DNA from: Parasphingorhabdus sp. SCSIO 66989
GTDB taxonomy: Bacteria > Pseudomonadota > Alphaproteobacteria > Sphingomonadales > Sphingomonadaceae
Reading direction: 5' to 3'
DNA: 64,000 nt
Assembly (NCBI RefSeq): GCF_032852305.1
Contig: NZ_CP136594.1
Span: forward strand, 591,001 to 655,000
Shown here one piece after another: positions 45,841-53,887 of the stretch (the first letter of the stretch is position 1; every line of letters begins with the position of its first letter). A model generated the notes under the pieces. The model was not told the DNA's origin, searched no databases, and worked only from the letters and a program-made list of their open reading frames with translations. The position numbers and the translations under genes are program-made.

Positions 45841-47103
45841 ATGGAACAGACAGTGGCAAATGCCGCGCCTGAAGGCGTGGCTGTTGATAGCGCGGGCGCG
45901 AGTGGCGATCCGCTGGAAAGCTCATTTGCGGCGATGCTCAAGACCGATGAGCATGGTGAAAGGATTGACGCGCTGGAAGGCGCGGTTGATGGCGTAAAGG
46001 CCGATGTTGATGCGCTCAAAGGCGAGACGGCCACGCTCAAAACCGGCATGGCGCGGATCGCCTCGGCCGCAGCGCGCCCGGTGCTCGCAAGCCCTGCCGC
46101 GCCATCGGGAGCAGAGGTGAAGGGCGGCGCGACCAGCCCGGCTCTGCGTGCCTTTGTCGATGGCTATTTGCGAGCGGGCCGCGAGACCGAGATCAAGAGC
46201 TTCAACGCTGGCAGTGGCCCCGAAGGCGGCTTTGCCGTCCCCGATGAACTCGACGCGGTGATCGCCAAAACCCTCAACACCATCTCGCCCATTCGCCGCA
46301 TCGCCAATGTGGTGCAGACGGGCAGCGCCGGTTATCGCAAGCTGATCACCCATGGCGGCACACCGTCCGGCTGGGTCAGCGAGACCGCCGCGCGTGACGA
46401 GACCGATACACCGACCTTTGCCGAAATCGCACCGCCTTCGGGCGAGCTATACGCCAATCCAGCGGCGAGCCAGACCATGCTCGATGATGCTGCGTTCAAT
46501 GTCGAACAATGGCTGGCGAGCGAGATTGCCGAGGAATTCGCCCGGGCTGAAGGCGCCGCCTTTATCAAAGGCTCCGGTGCCAATCAGCCGCGCGGTTTCC
46601 TGAGAGCACCGGTCAGCGATGCCGGTGACGCAACCCGCGCCTTTGGTACGTTGCAGACGGTTTTTTCGGGCGCGGATGCGGGCTTTGCGGCCAGCGATCC
46701 GGAAGACCGCCTGATCGATCTGGTGCACAGCCTCAAGCCTGCCTATCGTCAGGGTGCAAGCTTCGTCATGAATTCGACCACGCTGGCACTGATCCGCAAG
46801 TTCAAGACCGAGGATGGCGCGTTTCTGTGGCAGCCGGGTCTGGCCGAAGGTCGCCCCGATACGCTGCTCGGCTATCCGGTGGTTGAGGCCGAGGATATGC
46901 CCGATATTGCCAGCGGCAGCCTGTCGATTGCTTTCGGCAATTTCCGCGCCGGCTATCTCATCGCCGAGCGTAAGGCGACGACGATCCTGCGCGATCCGTT
47001 TACCAACAAGCCGTTTGTGCATTTCTATGCCACCAAGCGCGTGGGTGGGCAGGTGCTTAACAGCGAGGCGATCAAGCTGATGCGCTTTGGTGCGATTAAC
47101 TGA
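45841..47103 (+). CDS. GTA major capsid protein (gp5, HK97 fold)
   Basis: A 420-residue capsid precursor. Residues about 15-90 are a coiled-coil scaffold-like delta region (EHGERIDALEGAVDGVKADV, then DALKGETATLKTGM) expected to be removed by the protease. The HK97 core begins near FVDGYLRAGRETEIKSFNAG and has GWVSETAARDETDTPTFAE, FIKGSGANQPRGFL and the C-terminal YHARKRVGG-like segment YATKRVGGQVLNSEAIKLM. The start at 45841 is chosen because AAAGG lies seven bases upstream; ATG 45835 is too close to it. It follows the protease by 33 bases. Confidence 0.94.
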   Translation: MEQTVANAAPEGVAVDSAGASGDPLESSFAAMLKTDEHGERIDALEGAVDGVKADVDALKGETATLKTGMARIASAAARPVLASPAAPSGAEVKGGATSPALRAFVDGYLRAGRETEIKSFNAGSGPEGGFAVPDELDAVIAKTLNTISPIRRIANVVQTGSAGYRKLITHGGTPSGWVSETAARDETDTPTFAEIAPPSGELYANPAASQTMLDDAAFNVEQWLASEIAEEFARAEGAAFIKGSGANQPRGFLRAPVSDAGDATRAFGTLQTVFSGADAGFAASDPEDRLIDLVHSLKPAYRQGASFVMNSTTLALIRKFKTEDGAFLWQPGLAEGRPDTLLGYPVVEAEDMPDIASGSLSIAFGNFRAGYLIAERKATTILRDPFTNKPFVHFYATKRVGGQVLNSEAIKLMRFGAIN

Positions 47104-47107
47104 CGCA

Positions 47108-47289
47108 ATCCTCCCCGGCACGGGGAGGGGGACCAGCGAAGCTGGTGGAGGGGCACCCTCGGCCTCATAGATTGCATGTAATGGCTCGCGATCAGGCGGC
47201 ACGGGTGAGTACCCCCTCGGACATTGCATCATGCCGCCTGTGCCCCTCCACCATCCTTCGGATGGTTCCCCTCCCCCAAGGGGGAGGAT
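47108..47289. repeat. Palindromic repeat, family A copy 2
   Basis: Left arm ATCCTCCCCGGCACGGGGAG with GGACCAGCGAAGCTGGTGGA; right arm GTGCCCCTCCACCATCCTTC with GGGGGAGGAT. The core shares CTCGGCCT-ATAGATTGC-TGTAATGGCTCGCGATCAG-CGGCAC and GCATTGCATCATG-like parts with copy 4. The rest of this 319-base gap (47290-47422) holds only a 28-codon open frame of biased composition and the RBS GGAGG of the next gene. Confidence 0.9.
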
Positions 47290-47422
47290 TTTCCAGATCG
47301 GCAGAGCATGGCGCGGACCTTTGGTTCCGCCAGTGCTTTGCCGCGCCCGCATCGCCGGTCCCTCCCCTCCCGGCGGTGCGGGCGACCTTTGTAACTCTCG
47401 CTATCGGCAAGGAGGCAGTGTG

Positions 47423-47971
47423 ATGACCCTCTCGATTATTGACCAGCCAGCTATGATAGATGCGGCAGCGCTGGCCGAGCTCAAAGCCCTGCTGGCGATT
47501 GAGAATAGCGAGGATGATGCGCTGTTGCTGTCGCATTTCCGCTCCGCCTATGCGCTGTGTGAGGCCTTTACCGGGCGGGCCTTGCTACATAGCCGCAGGT
47601 GCTATCGATTGACGCTCAGGACCGGGATGCAACGCCTGCCCGATCATCCGGTTATCGCCATAGAAGAGATACGCACCATTGATGATGACGGCAATGGAAC
47701 AGCCTTGCCGATTACCGCCTATCAGATGGATATCGATGGTGAGGGTTTTGGCAGTGTGGCACTTTTGGCACCGCTGCCGGTGGTGCCTGTCGAGGTGCGC
47801 TATTCAGCGGGGATTGCCGCGCAATGGGAGCAGCTGCCCGAACTGTTGCGCCAGGGCATTGTCCGCCTCGCCGCGCATCAACATTTGCAAGGCGCTGCGG
47901 ATAGTGAAGTCATGCCTCCCATTGCCGTTGCGGCACTGTGGCGTCCATGGCGAAGGCTGCGGCTGGCATGA
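47423..47971 (+). CDS. GTA head-tail connector protein (gp6)
   Basis: A 182-residue protein of the phage gp6-like head-tail connector family (YqbG/HK97 gp6 fold). The N-terminal helices (AALAELKALLAIENSEDDAL, LSHFRSAYALCEAFTGRAL) and the LPDHPVIAIEEIRTIDDDG strand are characteristic, as is the late LPELLRQGIVRLAAHQH helix. It docks to the portal ring. GGAGGCAGTGTG precedes the ATG at 47423. The stop overlaps the next start (ATGA at 47968). Confidence 0.88.
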   Translation: MTLSIIDQPAMIDAAALAELKALLAIENSEDDALLLSHFRSAYALCEAFTGRALLHSRRCYRLTLRTGMQRLPDHPVIAIEEIRTIDDDGNGTALPITAYQMDIDGEGFGSVALLAPLPVVPVEVRYSAGIAAQWEQLPELLRQGIVRLAAHQHLQGAADSEVMPPIAVAALWRPWRRLRLA

Positions 47972-48192
47972 AGCATTTTGGTACAAAGCTGGTTGAACGT
48001 GCTGAAACCATGGCCGAAGCGCGGGCCAAGCAGCATCAGCAACGGATAGCCGACGCTGTGTTGGCAGACTATCCCGAAGCCACAGTGCAGCACGATGGAT
48101 CAGGCCATCGCCTGCATATCACAGCGCCTGGACTGATGCGCCGCTGGCTTGGCGATCCCTATTTCTCTCTGCTGAAAAGGACCCGGCGATGA
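47968..48192 (+). CDS. Small protein in the GTA head-closure position
   Basis: A 74-residue, basic protein: a charged N-terminal helix (LVERAETMAEARAKQHQQRI), then a beta-rich part (YPEATVQHDGSGHRLHITAP) and a basic end (LKRTRR). It occupies the place where the Rhodobacter GTA has its head-closure (stopper, gp7, about 110 residues), but I see no similarity to that family. Its own family is not recognised. It is coupled to both neighbours by ATGA overlaps, so it is a genuine part of the cluster. Confidence 0.7.
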   Translation: MKHFGTKLVERAETMAEARAKQHQQRIADAVLADYPEATVQHDGSGHRLHITAPGLMRRWLGDPYFSLLKRTRR

Positions 48193-48611
48193 CAGTATCG
48201 GATTTGCAGGGGCTAGAGGCGCCTGACTTCGCCCTGCGTCAGCATATTGAGGATTGGCTTAGCCAGTCGCCGATATTGGCGCGGCATATGGCGCACATAA
48301 GCGATCAATCCCGCCGCCCGAAAGCGCGTCCGGCATTGCAGGTGACGACGACGCAGACAGCGGACTGGAGCGGCAAAGGCTTTGCCGGGCGCGAGGTCGA
48401 GCTGGTGCTGACCCTTGCCATGCGCGGTGAGGATAAAGCGCGCTTCTCGGCTCTTATTGCGGCGATGGAGGAGCGCATGGCCAATGTGCCGGATGCATTC
48501 TCGGCTGGCCGTATCGTGACGCTGATCCCGCAAAACCGCCGCACTGCGCTGACGCAAGACGGCGTCTGGCGCATGCGCAGCAATTGGCGAGCGCGGGCGA
48601 TTATTTCCTAA
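48189..48611 (+). CDS. GTA tail terminator (gp8, DUF3168)
   Basis: A 140-residue DUF3168-family protein. Visible features are ALRQHIEDWLSQSP at the N-terminus, the LQVTTTQTADWSGKGFAGREVELVLTLA strand pair (split at GK) and the helix ARFSALIAAMEERMANVPD, ending MRSNWRARAIIS. The family caps the tail tube beneath the connector. ATGA overlap with the preceding gene. Confidence 0.88.
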   Translation: MTVSDLQGLEAPDFALRQHIEDWLSQSPILARHMAHISDQSRRPKARPALQVTTTQTADWSGKGFAGREVELVLTLAMRGEDKARFSALIAAMEERMANVPDAFSAGRIVTLIPQNRRTALTQDGVWRMRSNWRARAIIS

Positions 48612-48792
48612 ATCCTCCCCCTTGGGGGAGGGGAACCATCCGAAGGATGGTGGAGGGGCACAGGCCGTACGATGTGATGTCTGAAGGGCATAGATTTGTG
48701 CCGCCTGATCCTGGCTTATCGTACGCAATGTATCATGCCGATGGTGCCCCTCCACCAGCTTCGCTGGTCCCCCTCCCCGTTCCGGGGAGGAT
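48612..48792. repeat. Palindromic repeat, family A copy 3 (inverted)
   Basis: Reads ATCCTCCCCCTTGGGGGAGG ... CCATCCGAAGGATGG ... and ends CCAGCTTCGCTGG ... CCGGGGAGGAT, which is the reverse orientation of copies 2 and 4. It begins at the stop codon of the tail terminator gene and ends 29 bases before the tail tube gene, so it fills nearly the entire gap. Confidence 0.9.
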
Positions 48793-48821
48793 TTGTGCTT
48801 ACCATAGAAAGGACCTAGAAT

Positions 48822-49229
48822 ATGACCGCAGAAAAGGGCAGCGCCTTCCTGCTGAAAATCTCCGATGGTGGCAACCCGCCCGCGTTCAACACCGTAGCCG
48901 GGATGCGCACGACGCAGATGAGCATCAATGGCGAGGCGGTGATGGTGACCAACAAGGATTCGGGCGGCTGGCGCGAATTATTGTCGGGCGCGGGCATCCG
49001 CTCGGTGTCGGTATCGGGTGCCGGGATTTTCCTCGGCACCGATGCCGAGACGCGGATGCGCGACCATGCGCTGGCAGGAATTGTCGATGACTATGAGCTC
49101 AGCTTTGAAAGCGGCGAGCGGATGCGCGGGCGTTTCCTTGTGTCGCGGCTTGACTATGCCGGAGATTTCAATGGCGAGCGCAGCTATACGCTGGCGTTGG
49201 AAAGCTCCGGCGCGGTGACCAGCCTGTGA
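48822..49229 (+). CDS. GTA major tail tube protein (gp9, TP901-1 type)
   Basis: A 135-residue tube protein. Family features are KGSAFLLKISDGGNPPAFNT near the start, then TTQMSINGEAVMVTNKDSGG, WRELLSGAGIRSVSVSGAGIF (split) and a C-terminal strand GERSYTLALESSG. It polymerises into the tail tube. The stop overlaps the GTG start of the next gene (GTGA). Confidence 0.93.
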   Translation: MTAEKGSAFLLKISDGGNPPAFNTVAGMRTTQMSINGEAVMVTNKDSGGWRELLSGAGIRSVSVSGAGIFLGTDAETRMRDHALAGIVDDYELSFESGERMRGRFLVSRLDYAGDFNGERSYTLALESSGAVTSL

Positions 49230-49543
49230 GCGCGGTGACTGCCAATGCCGAACGCGGCGAGGCCGAACTGGTCGTTGTCGGTGAGCGCTATGTGATCCGT
49301 CCCAGCTTTTCCGCTCTGGTCGCCGCCGAGGCTGATCTCGGGTCGCTATTCGCACTGGTCGAGCGTGCGGCGGCGGGCCAGATGGCGCTGGAGGATATGG
49401 CGGGGCTGTTCTGGCACTGCATTGCTGACCGGCCCGAAACCCTATCTCGTGAAGATGTCGGGCAGGCGGTACTGACCATGGGGCTTGCCAATGCCACACC
49501 GATCTTGCGCACGATCCTGCACCAGGTTTTGCAGGGCCGATGA
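49226..49543 (+). CDS. GTA gp10 family protein
   Basis: A 105-residue protein of the GTA_gp10 (DUF3356) family: RYVIRPSFSALVAAEADLGS, then LFALVERAAAGQMALEDMAG and LFWHCIADRPE. In the Rhodobacter GTA this position is a tail chaperone/assembly protein not found in particles at high copy. It starts with GTG inside the stop of the tail tube gene. A REP-like palindrome separates it from gp10.1. Confidence 0.88.
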   Translation: MSAVTANAERGEAELVVVGERYVIRPSFSALVAAEADLGSLFALVERAAAGQMALEDMAGLFWHCIADRPETLSREDVGQAVLTMGLANATPILRTILHQVLQGR

Positions 49544-49570
49544 TTGCACCATCTTTTTGAAAACTCCAGC

Positions 49571-49652
49571 GTCATTGCGAGCGAAGCGCGGCAATCCAGA
49601 GCCGCAAAGTGCTGCCCTGGATTGCCGCGTCGCTGTCGCTCCTCGCAATGAC
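49571..49652. repeat. REP-like palindrome, family D copy 2
   Basis: Starts GTCATTGCGAGCGAAGCGCG and ends TCCTCGCAATGAC with complementary GGCAATCCAGAG and CCCTGGATTGCC inside. It is the same family as 16658-16737. It lies between gp10 and gp10.1, 27 bases after the gp10 stop. Confidence 0.87.
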
Positions 49653-49692
49653 GGTTTCGGGTTGGTTCCAGAGAGATCAAGAAAACAGCCAA

Positions 49693-49926
49693 ATGCATAA
49701 TGAAGCACAGAGCAGACCAGAGTTTGCGCCTGCGGCTTCGCGGCTTGCCGGGATCATGGCGCTGCGCTTTGGCTGGATGCCCGAGCAATTCTGGAGTGCG
49801 ACCCCGGCGGAATTGAACAGTATCTTTGCGGCGCTGAAACAAGCAGAGGGTGGCGATGCTGATCCGCCTTCCGTTGCGGACATTGCGCGACTTTTGAAGG
49901 ATTTCCCCGATGGATGCAGTGATTGA
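49693..49926 (+). CDS. GTA gp10.1 (rcc01693 family)
   Basis: A 77-residue protein whose FAPAASRLAGIMALRFGWMP, then EQFWSATPAELNSIFAAL, is the recognisable core of the small tail assembly chaperone-like family found after gp10 in GTAs. The ATG at 49693 is chosen; the same frame is open back to 49609 but that part runs through the REP palindrome. It overlaps the tape measure start by 17 bases. Confidence 0.85.
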   Translation: MHNEAQSRPEFAPAASRLAGIMALRFGWMPEQFWSATPAELNSIFAALKQAEGGDADPPSVADIARLLKDFPDGCSD

Positions 49927-50491
49927 GGAACTGGTTGTTTCGGTGCGCGGCGATACACAGACATTCGCCCGTGATGTCGAGACGATGCGCAGCTCGCTGG
50001 ATAGTGCGCTGGGCAGCGGTTTTGACCGCGCTGGACGGACGCTGGAGGCCGGGCTGATGCGTGCAGTGCGCAATGGTTCGCTTGGCTTTGAGGATTTGCG
50101 TAAAGTGGCGCTGTCCGTAATCGATGATATTGCCGCTGCTGCGCTTTCGAGCGGGTTGAACAGTATCGGGCTGGGCGCTGGCACTGGAGGACTAAGCGGC
50201 GTTCTGGGCGGTCTGCTTGGCAGCGTACTTGGCCTGCCGGGGCGCGCAACCGGAGGGCCGGTGGCACCGGGGCGCGCCTATCGCGTTGGTGAGCAGGGGC
50301 CGGAGCTTTTCATCCCCACCAGCAGCGGCCGCATCGACAATGGCCGTGCCACGCCAACCCAGCCACGCGATATGCGAGTGGCGATTACCGTCAATGCGCA
50401 GGATGGCCAAAGCGCCCCGGCGGCGCTGCAACGCTCCTCACGCCAGGTGGCCCGTGCATTGGGCCATGCGGTGCGCCGGGCGGAGCGGTGA
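49910..50491 (+). CDS. GTA tape measure protein (gp11), very short
   Basis: A 193-residue tape measure. It has the phage minor tail start (DAVIEELVVSVRGDTQTFAR), FEDLRKVALSVIDDIAAAAL near residue 66, a Gly-rich hydrophobic stretch (GLGAGTGGLSGVLGGLLGSV) and the conserved GRAYRVGEQGPELFIPTSSG (split). Typical siphophage tape measures are 600-1200 residues, while the Rhodobacter GTA protein is about 220, so a very short tail is predicted. It overlaps gp10.1. Confidence 0.9.
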   Translation: MDAVIEELVVSVRGDTQTFARDVETMRSSLDSALGSGFDRAGRTLEAGLMRAVRNGSLGFEDLRKVALSVIDDIAAAALSSGLNSIGLGAGTGGLSGVLGGLLGSVLGLPGRATGGPVAPGRAYRVGEQGPELFIPTSSGRIDNGRATPTQPRDMRVAITVNAQDGQSAPAALQRSSRQVARALGHAVRRAER

Positions 50492-50497
50492 TCTTTT

Positions 50498-50683
50498 ATC
50501 CTCCCCGGCACGGGGAGGGGAACCAGCGAAGCTGGTGGAGGGGCACCCTCGGCCTGATAGATTGCTTGTAATGGCTCGCGATCAGTCGGCACCAATCCAT
50601 GCATGCCCTTTCAAGCATTGCATCATGCGGCCTGTGCCCCTCCACCATCCTGCGGATGGTTCCCCTCCCCCTTGGGGGAGGAT
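50498..50683. repeat. Palindromic repeat, family A copy 4
   Basis: Left arm ATCCTCCCCGGCACGGGGAG with ACCAGCGAAGCTGGTGGAGG; right arm TGTGCCCCTCCACCATCCTG with GGGGGAGGAT. Very similar to copy 2, in the same orientation. It starts seven bases after the tape measure stop and ends 19 bases before the next gene. Confidence 0.9.
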
Positions 50684-50702
50684 AACGTGAAAGGACCATC
50701 TC

Positions 50703-53072
50703 ATGGACTTCTGGCTCGCTGAAAAACGCAATGGCCAGCAGGGCGATGTGATTCAGCGTTTTGATCCGCGATTCTGGACCGTCAATTTCCCGCGGCCGAT
50801 GATGGCGTCTGTCGTGACCAGCGCGGCGGATGCGCTGACGGTGCGCACGGTCTTCTATGATCGTAACCAGCTGGCCGGGCTGATCTGGGACAGCGAGGAC
50901 CGGCTGGATCATGCGTTGCTCGCCTATGCAACCGACCGCGATTATCGCCATACCAGCCTAAGCTTTCGCTGGCGTTCGAGCGGTATCAAAGCGCTTGATG
51001 CGGTGCACGGGCCGACACTGACGATTGAGGGCCGCGATGCCGAGGGCCATCCGCGCAGTTGGTATGTGCGGCTGTGGAACTACGCCCAAGGCAGTCCCAG
51101 TGATGCGCTGATTACCCTCAATTTCTCCGATTTACAGGGCGGCTTCCTGCTCCCTGATGAGGCCGATCCGGTTTATGCGGGCGATATTGACCGCATGTTC
51201 ATCTCGCTGGTGCCGCCGGATTATGATCCTGATACGGCATCGCTTGTCGCAGTGCGCGAGGGCCGGGTGGATATTAGCGAGATACGCTGTTCGGGCCATC
51301 GCGCGATGCTCCATATAGGCGATATCATGGTGCCGCAGCACGGTCTCTCCATGGCCACCGCCTATGATGACAGCCTGAACCAGACGCCCGAGCGCTTGCT
51401 GCGCAGCGTGCGGCAATTGGGCTATGTAGGGCCGATCAGCCATTATGTCGGCATGAGCCATTATTTCCGGTTGGTGGCCGAGAGTGAATTGGTCGATGTT
51501 CGGGATGGACAGTCTGCGATAAACACGCCCTGCCGCGCCTGGCATCAGGACCTTGCTCAGCGCGCTGCGGCGGCGGGGCATGATTTGATCTTCTCGCTCT
51601 CCTATGAGCTGTTTAATCGCCATTGCCCGGAAGACTGGAAGCAGCGCGATTTTGAGGGCAATCCCGGGCTGACCGGATGGGATCCACCCTCAGCCCTGCT
51701 GAGCCCGGCCAATGACGAAGCCATGGGCTATTTGCAGAATGTTGCGCGCAGCTTTGTCGCGATTCAGCAGAGCGCCGGGCTACCGGTGCGGTTTCAGGTT
51801 GGCGAACCCTGGTGGTGGGTTGGCTTTGATCACCGTATCTGCCTCTATGATGATGCCGCCAATGCCGCTTTTGGGTCGCTGTCGGTAGAGATAAGCGATG
51901 TGCGTCAGCCAATGTCGGCGGCGCAGAATGCCTTACTCGATGCAGCGGGCGCGGTTTTGGCGCAGTCCACGGCGGCACTGGCCGATGCGGTGCGCGATAT
52001 GGCGGGTAATGCGGGCGCTGAGCTCAGTATCCTCATCTACCTACCGACCATCGCCGATCCCGACAGTCCCGAAGTGCTGCGCGCCAATATCCCCTTGGGC
52101 TGGGCGCGTCCGGCGTTCGATATATTGCAACTGGAGGATTATGACTGGGCCACCGAGCGCCGCACTGGCACGCGCGAACGAGCATTGGCGCTGGTCGCCG
52201 ACCGGCTGGGCTATCCGCTGGATGAACAGCATTATTTCTCCGGCTTTGTGCTCAACCCGGAAGACAAGGCTCAGTGGCACGGGATTATCGACGCTGCTGA
52301 GGATGCGCGAAAACGGCAAATCCCGACGATTTTTCTCTGGGCCCTGCCGCAAGTGGCGCGCGATGGGCTGGTGGTGTTTGATTTGGCAGGAGATGATGCG
52401 GTGCAGGCTTTTGATGATGTGGCTTTCCCGCTGCCGGTGAGCATGGAGATGCTGGCCGAGGCGGAATTCTCGACCCAGATTCTTACCACTGGCGACGGCC
52501 ATGAACGGCGCAACAGCCGCTGGAGCGATGCGCGGATGCATTATGATGTCGGACCATCGGTTGCCTCCGAGGCAGATCTGGCGGTGCTGATGCGTTTCTT
52601 CCGCGCGCGCTCCGGTCCGGCGCGGGGTTTCCGCTTCCGCGATCCGTTTGATCATAGCAGTGCCGATAACGGCCAGGCGGTAAAGCCAAGCGATCAATGG
52701 ATTGCCACCGGCAATGGTGAGCAGAGCGATTTCCCGCTGCTAAGGGCCTATGGCGATGCGCAGGGTGGTGATCCACAATTGCGGCGGATTACTCGCCCGG
52801 TTGCCGATACCATCCGCATCGCGATGGATGGCGCCGAAACCAGCGGCTGGTCGCTGCAACCGGGCGGTATAATCCGCTTCACCACGCCACCGCCCGCAAA
52901 CAGCCAAATCAGCGCGGGCTATCTCTTCGATGTACCGGTGCGCTTTGCAGAGGACCGCTTGGCGGTAAGCGCTATCACCTTTGCTGCCGGTGAAGCGGCG
53001 AGCGTGCGGCTGATCGAACTGCGCGAAGATGTCGGCGAAGCCCTGCCAGCACAGCAGGGTGTAGCGGCATGA
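50703..53072 (+). CDS. GTA tail protein: TIM-barrel-like N-terminal part fused to DUF2460 (gp12)
   Basis: A 789-residue protein. Residues about 595-785 are the DUF2460/TIGR02217 distal tail domain usual for gp12 (FFRARSGPARGFRFRDPFDH, then LRRITRPVADTIRIAMDG, GGIIRFTTPPP). The first 590 residues are extra: a beta-rich start (LWNYAQGSPSDALITLNFSD) and a sugar-hydrolase-like barrel from about 215 to 560 (SLSYELFNRHCPEDWK, FQVGEPWWWVGFD, ILQLEDYDWATERR, IPTIFLWALPQVARDG). It resembles GTA_TIM and non-contractile tail sheath TIM barrels. Rhodobacter gp12 is only about 200 residues. The stop overlaps the next ATG. Confidence 0.85.
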   Translation: MDFWLAEKRNGQQGDVIQRFDPRFWTVNFPRPMMASVVTSAADALTVRTVFYDRNQLAGLIWDSEDRLDHALLAYATDRDYRHTSLSFRWRSSGIKALDAVHGPTLTIEGRDAEGHPRSWYVRLWNYAQGSPSDALITLNFSDLQGGFLLPDEADPVYAGDIDRMFISLVPPDYDPDTASLVAVREGRVDISEIRCSGHRAMLHIGDIMVPQHGLSMATAYDDSLNQTPERLLRSVRQLGYVGPISHYVGMSHYFRLVAESELVDVRDGQSAINTPCRAWHQDLAQRAAAAGHDLIFSLSYELFNRHCPEDWKQRDFEGNPGLTGWDPPSALLSPANDEAMGYLQNVARSFVAIQQSAGLPVRFQVGEPWWWVGFDHRICLYDDAANAAFGSLSVEISDVRQPMSAAQNALLDAAGAVLAQSTAALADAVRDMAGNAGAELSILIYLPTIADPDSPEVLRANIPLGWARPAFDILQLEDYDWATERRTGTRERALALVADRLGYPLDEQHYFSGFVLNPEDKAQWHGIIDAAEDARKRQIPTIFLWALPQVARDGLVVFDLAGDDAVQAFDDVAFPLPVSMEMLAEAEFSTQILTTGDGHERRNSRWSDARMHYDVGPSVASEADLAVLMRFFRARSGPARGFRFRDPFDHSSADNGQAVKPSDQWIATGNGEQSDFPLLRAYGDAQGGDPQLRRITRPVADTIRIAMDGAETSGWSLQPGGIIRFTTPPPANSQISAGYLFDVPVRFAEDRLAVSAITFAAGEAASVRLIELREDVGEALPAQQGVAA

Positions 53073-53887
53073 GCTGGTTTAGTCAGGCGCTGGAAACGGT
53101 CGCCATTGTCTGGCGGCTGGAGCGACACGATGGTGTTGCGCTCGGCTTTGTTGGCCATGATCGCGATATCTGGCGGCAGGGCTTTCGCTATCGCGCGGTG
53201 CCGGGCATTCAACCCTCGGCGATTATGCTGGAAGACGGTTTGCGGCCCGACACCATGGATATGCAGGGCGTGATTGCGCATGATGCGATCAGCGAGGCCG
53301 ATCTCGAGGCCGGGCGTTGGAATGGTGCGCGGGTCGCTATAGGCTTCGCGGATTGGGCCGATGCGGATCGTACCCCGGACTGGCTGGTCCATGGCGAAAT
53401 CGGCGAAATCAGCCGCCGCTCCGGCGCGTTCACAGCCGAAGTGCAAAGCGGCAAAGCGGCGCTCGAAGCGGCTCCCTGCCCGCGCACATCGCCGAGCTGC
53501 CGCGCCGATTTTGGCGGCCATGGCTGCGGCCTGTCGCGCCAGCGTTTTCGTATCGAGGCAGAGCTGCTGAGCGTGGATGCTGATGGCGCACTGGTTTTTG
53601 ATGCCATAAGTGAAGCAGATGCGCCCCATTATCTGTTCGGCCATATTCGCTGGTTAAGCGGCAACTGTCGCGGATCAACATTCGCCATTGGCGCTGTGCA
53701 GCAAAGAAGGCTGATCCCCAGCGATATCCATAGCTGCGTGCCACAGCCGGGTGATCGCGCGATGCTCACCATGGGCTGTGACAAGCAGTTCGTCACCTGC
53801 CGCGACCGTTTTAACAACAGCGCCAATTTCCGAGGCGAACCGCATCTACCCGGCAATGACCTGCTGACCCGCTATTCCTATGGATAG
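53069..53887 (+). CDS. GTA tail hub protein (gp13, DUF2163)
   Basis: A 272-residue DUF2163/TIGR02218 protein. Recognisable are the start (VAIVWRLERHDGVALGFVGHDRD, split), SEADLEAGRWNGARV, the Cys-rich PCPRTSPSCRADFGGHGCGLS, and the end MGCDKQFVTCRDRFNNSANFRGEPHLPG (split at FNNS). In the Rhodobacter GTA the homologue is the hub with an iron-sulphur cluster bound by such conserved cysteines; by analogy these cysteines may bind one too. It overlaps both neighbours. Confidence 0.9.
   Translation: MSWFSQALETVAIVWRLERHDGVALGFVGHDRDIWRQGFRYRAVPGIQPSAIMLEDGLRPDTMDMQGVIAHDAISEADLEAGRWNGARVAIGFADWADADRTPDWLVHGEIGEISRRSGAFTAEVQSGKAALEAAPCPRTSPSCRADFGGHGCGLSRQRFRIEAELLSVDADGALVFDAISEADAPHYLFGHIRWLSGNCRGSTFAIGAVQQRRLIPSDIHSCVPQPGDRAMLTMGCDKQFVTCRDRFNNSANFRGEPHLPGNDLLTRYSYG

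Noticed and set aside
47308..47394. A 28-codon open frame before the connector gene
   Set aside because: Arg/Pro/Ser-biased, no RBS, no known family; more likely spacer sequence after the family A repeat.
43545..50683. The regularly spaced repeats as a CRISPR array
   Set aside because: The units are 180-200 bases, palindromic, in both orientations and separated by genes; no short direct repeats with unique spacers.
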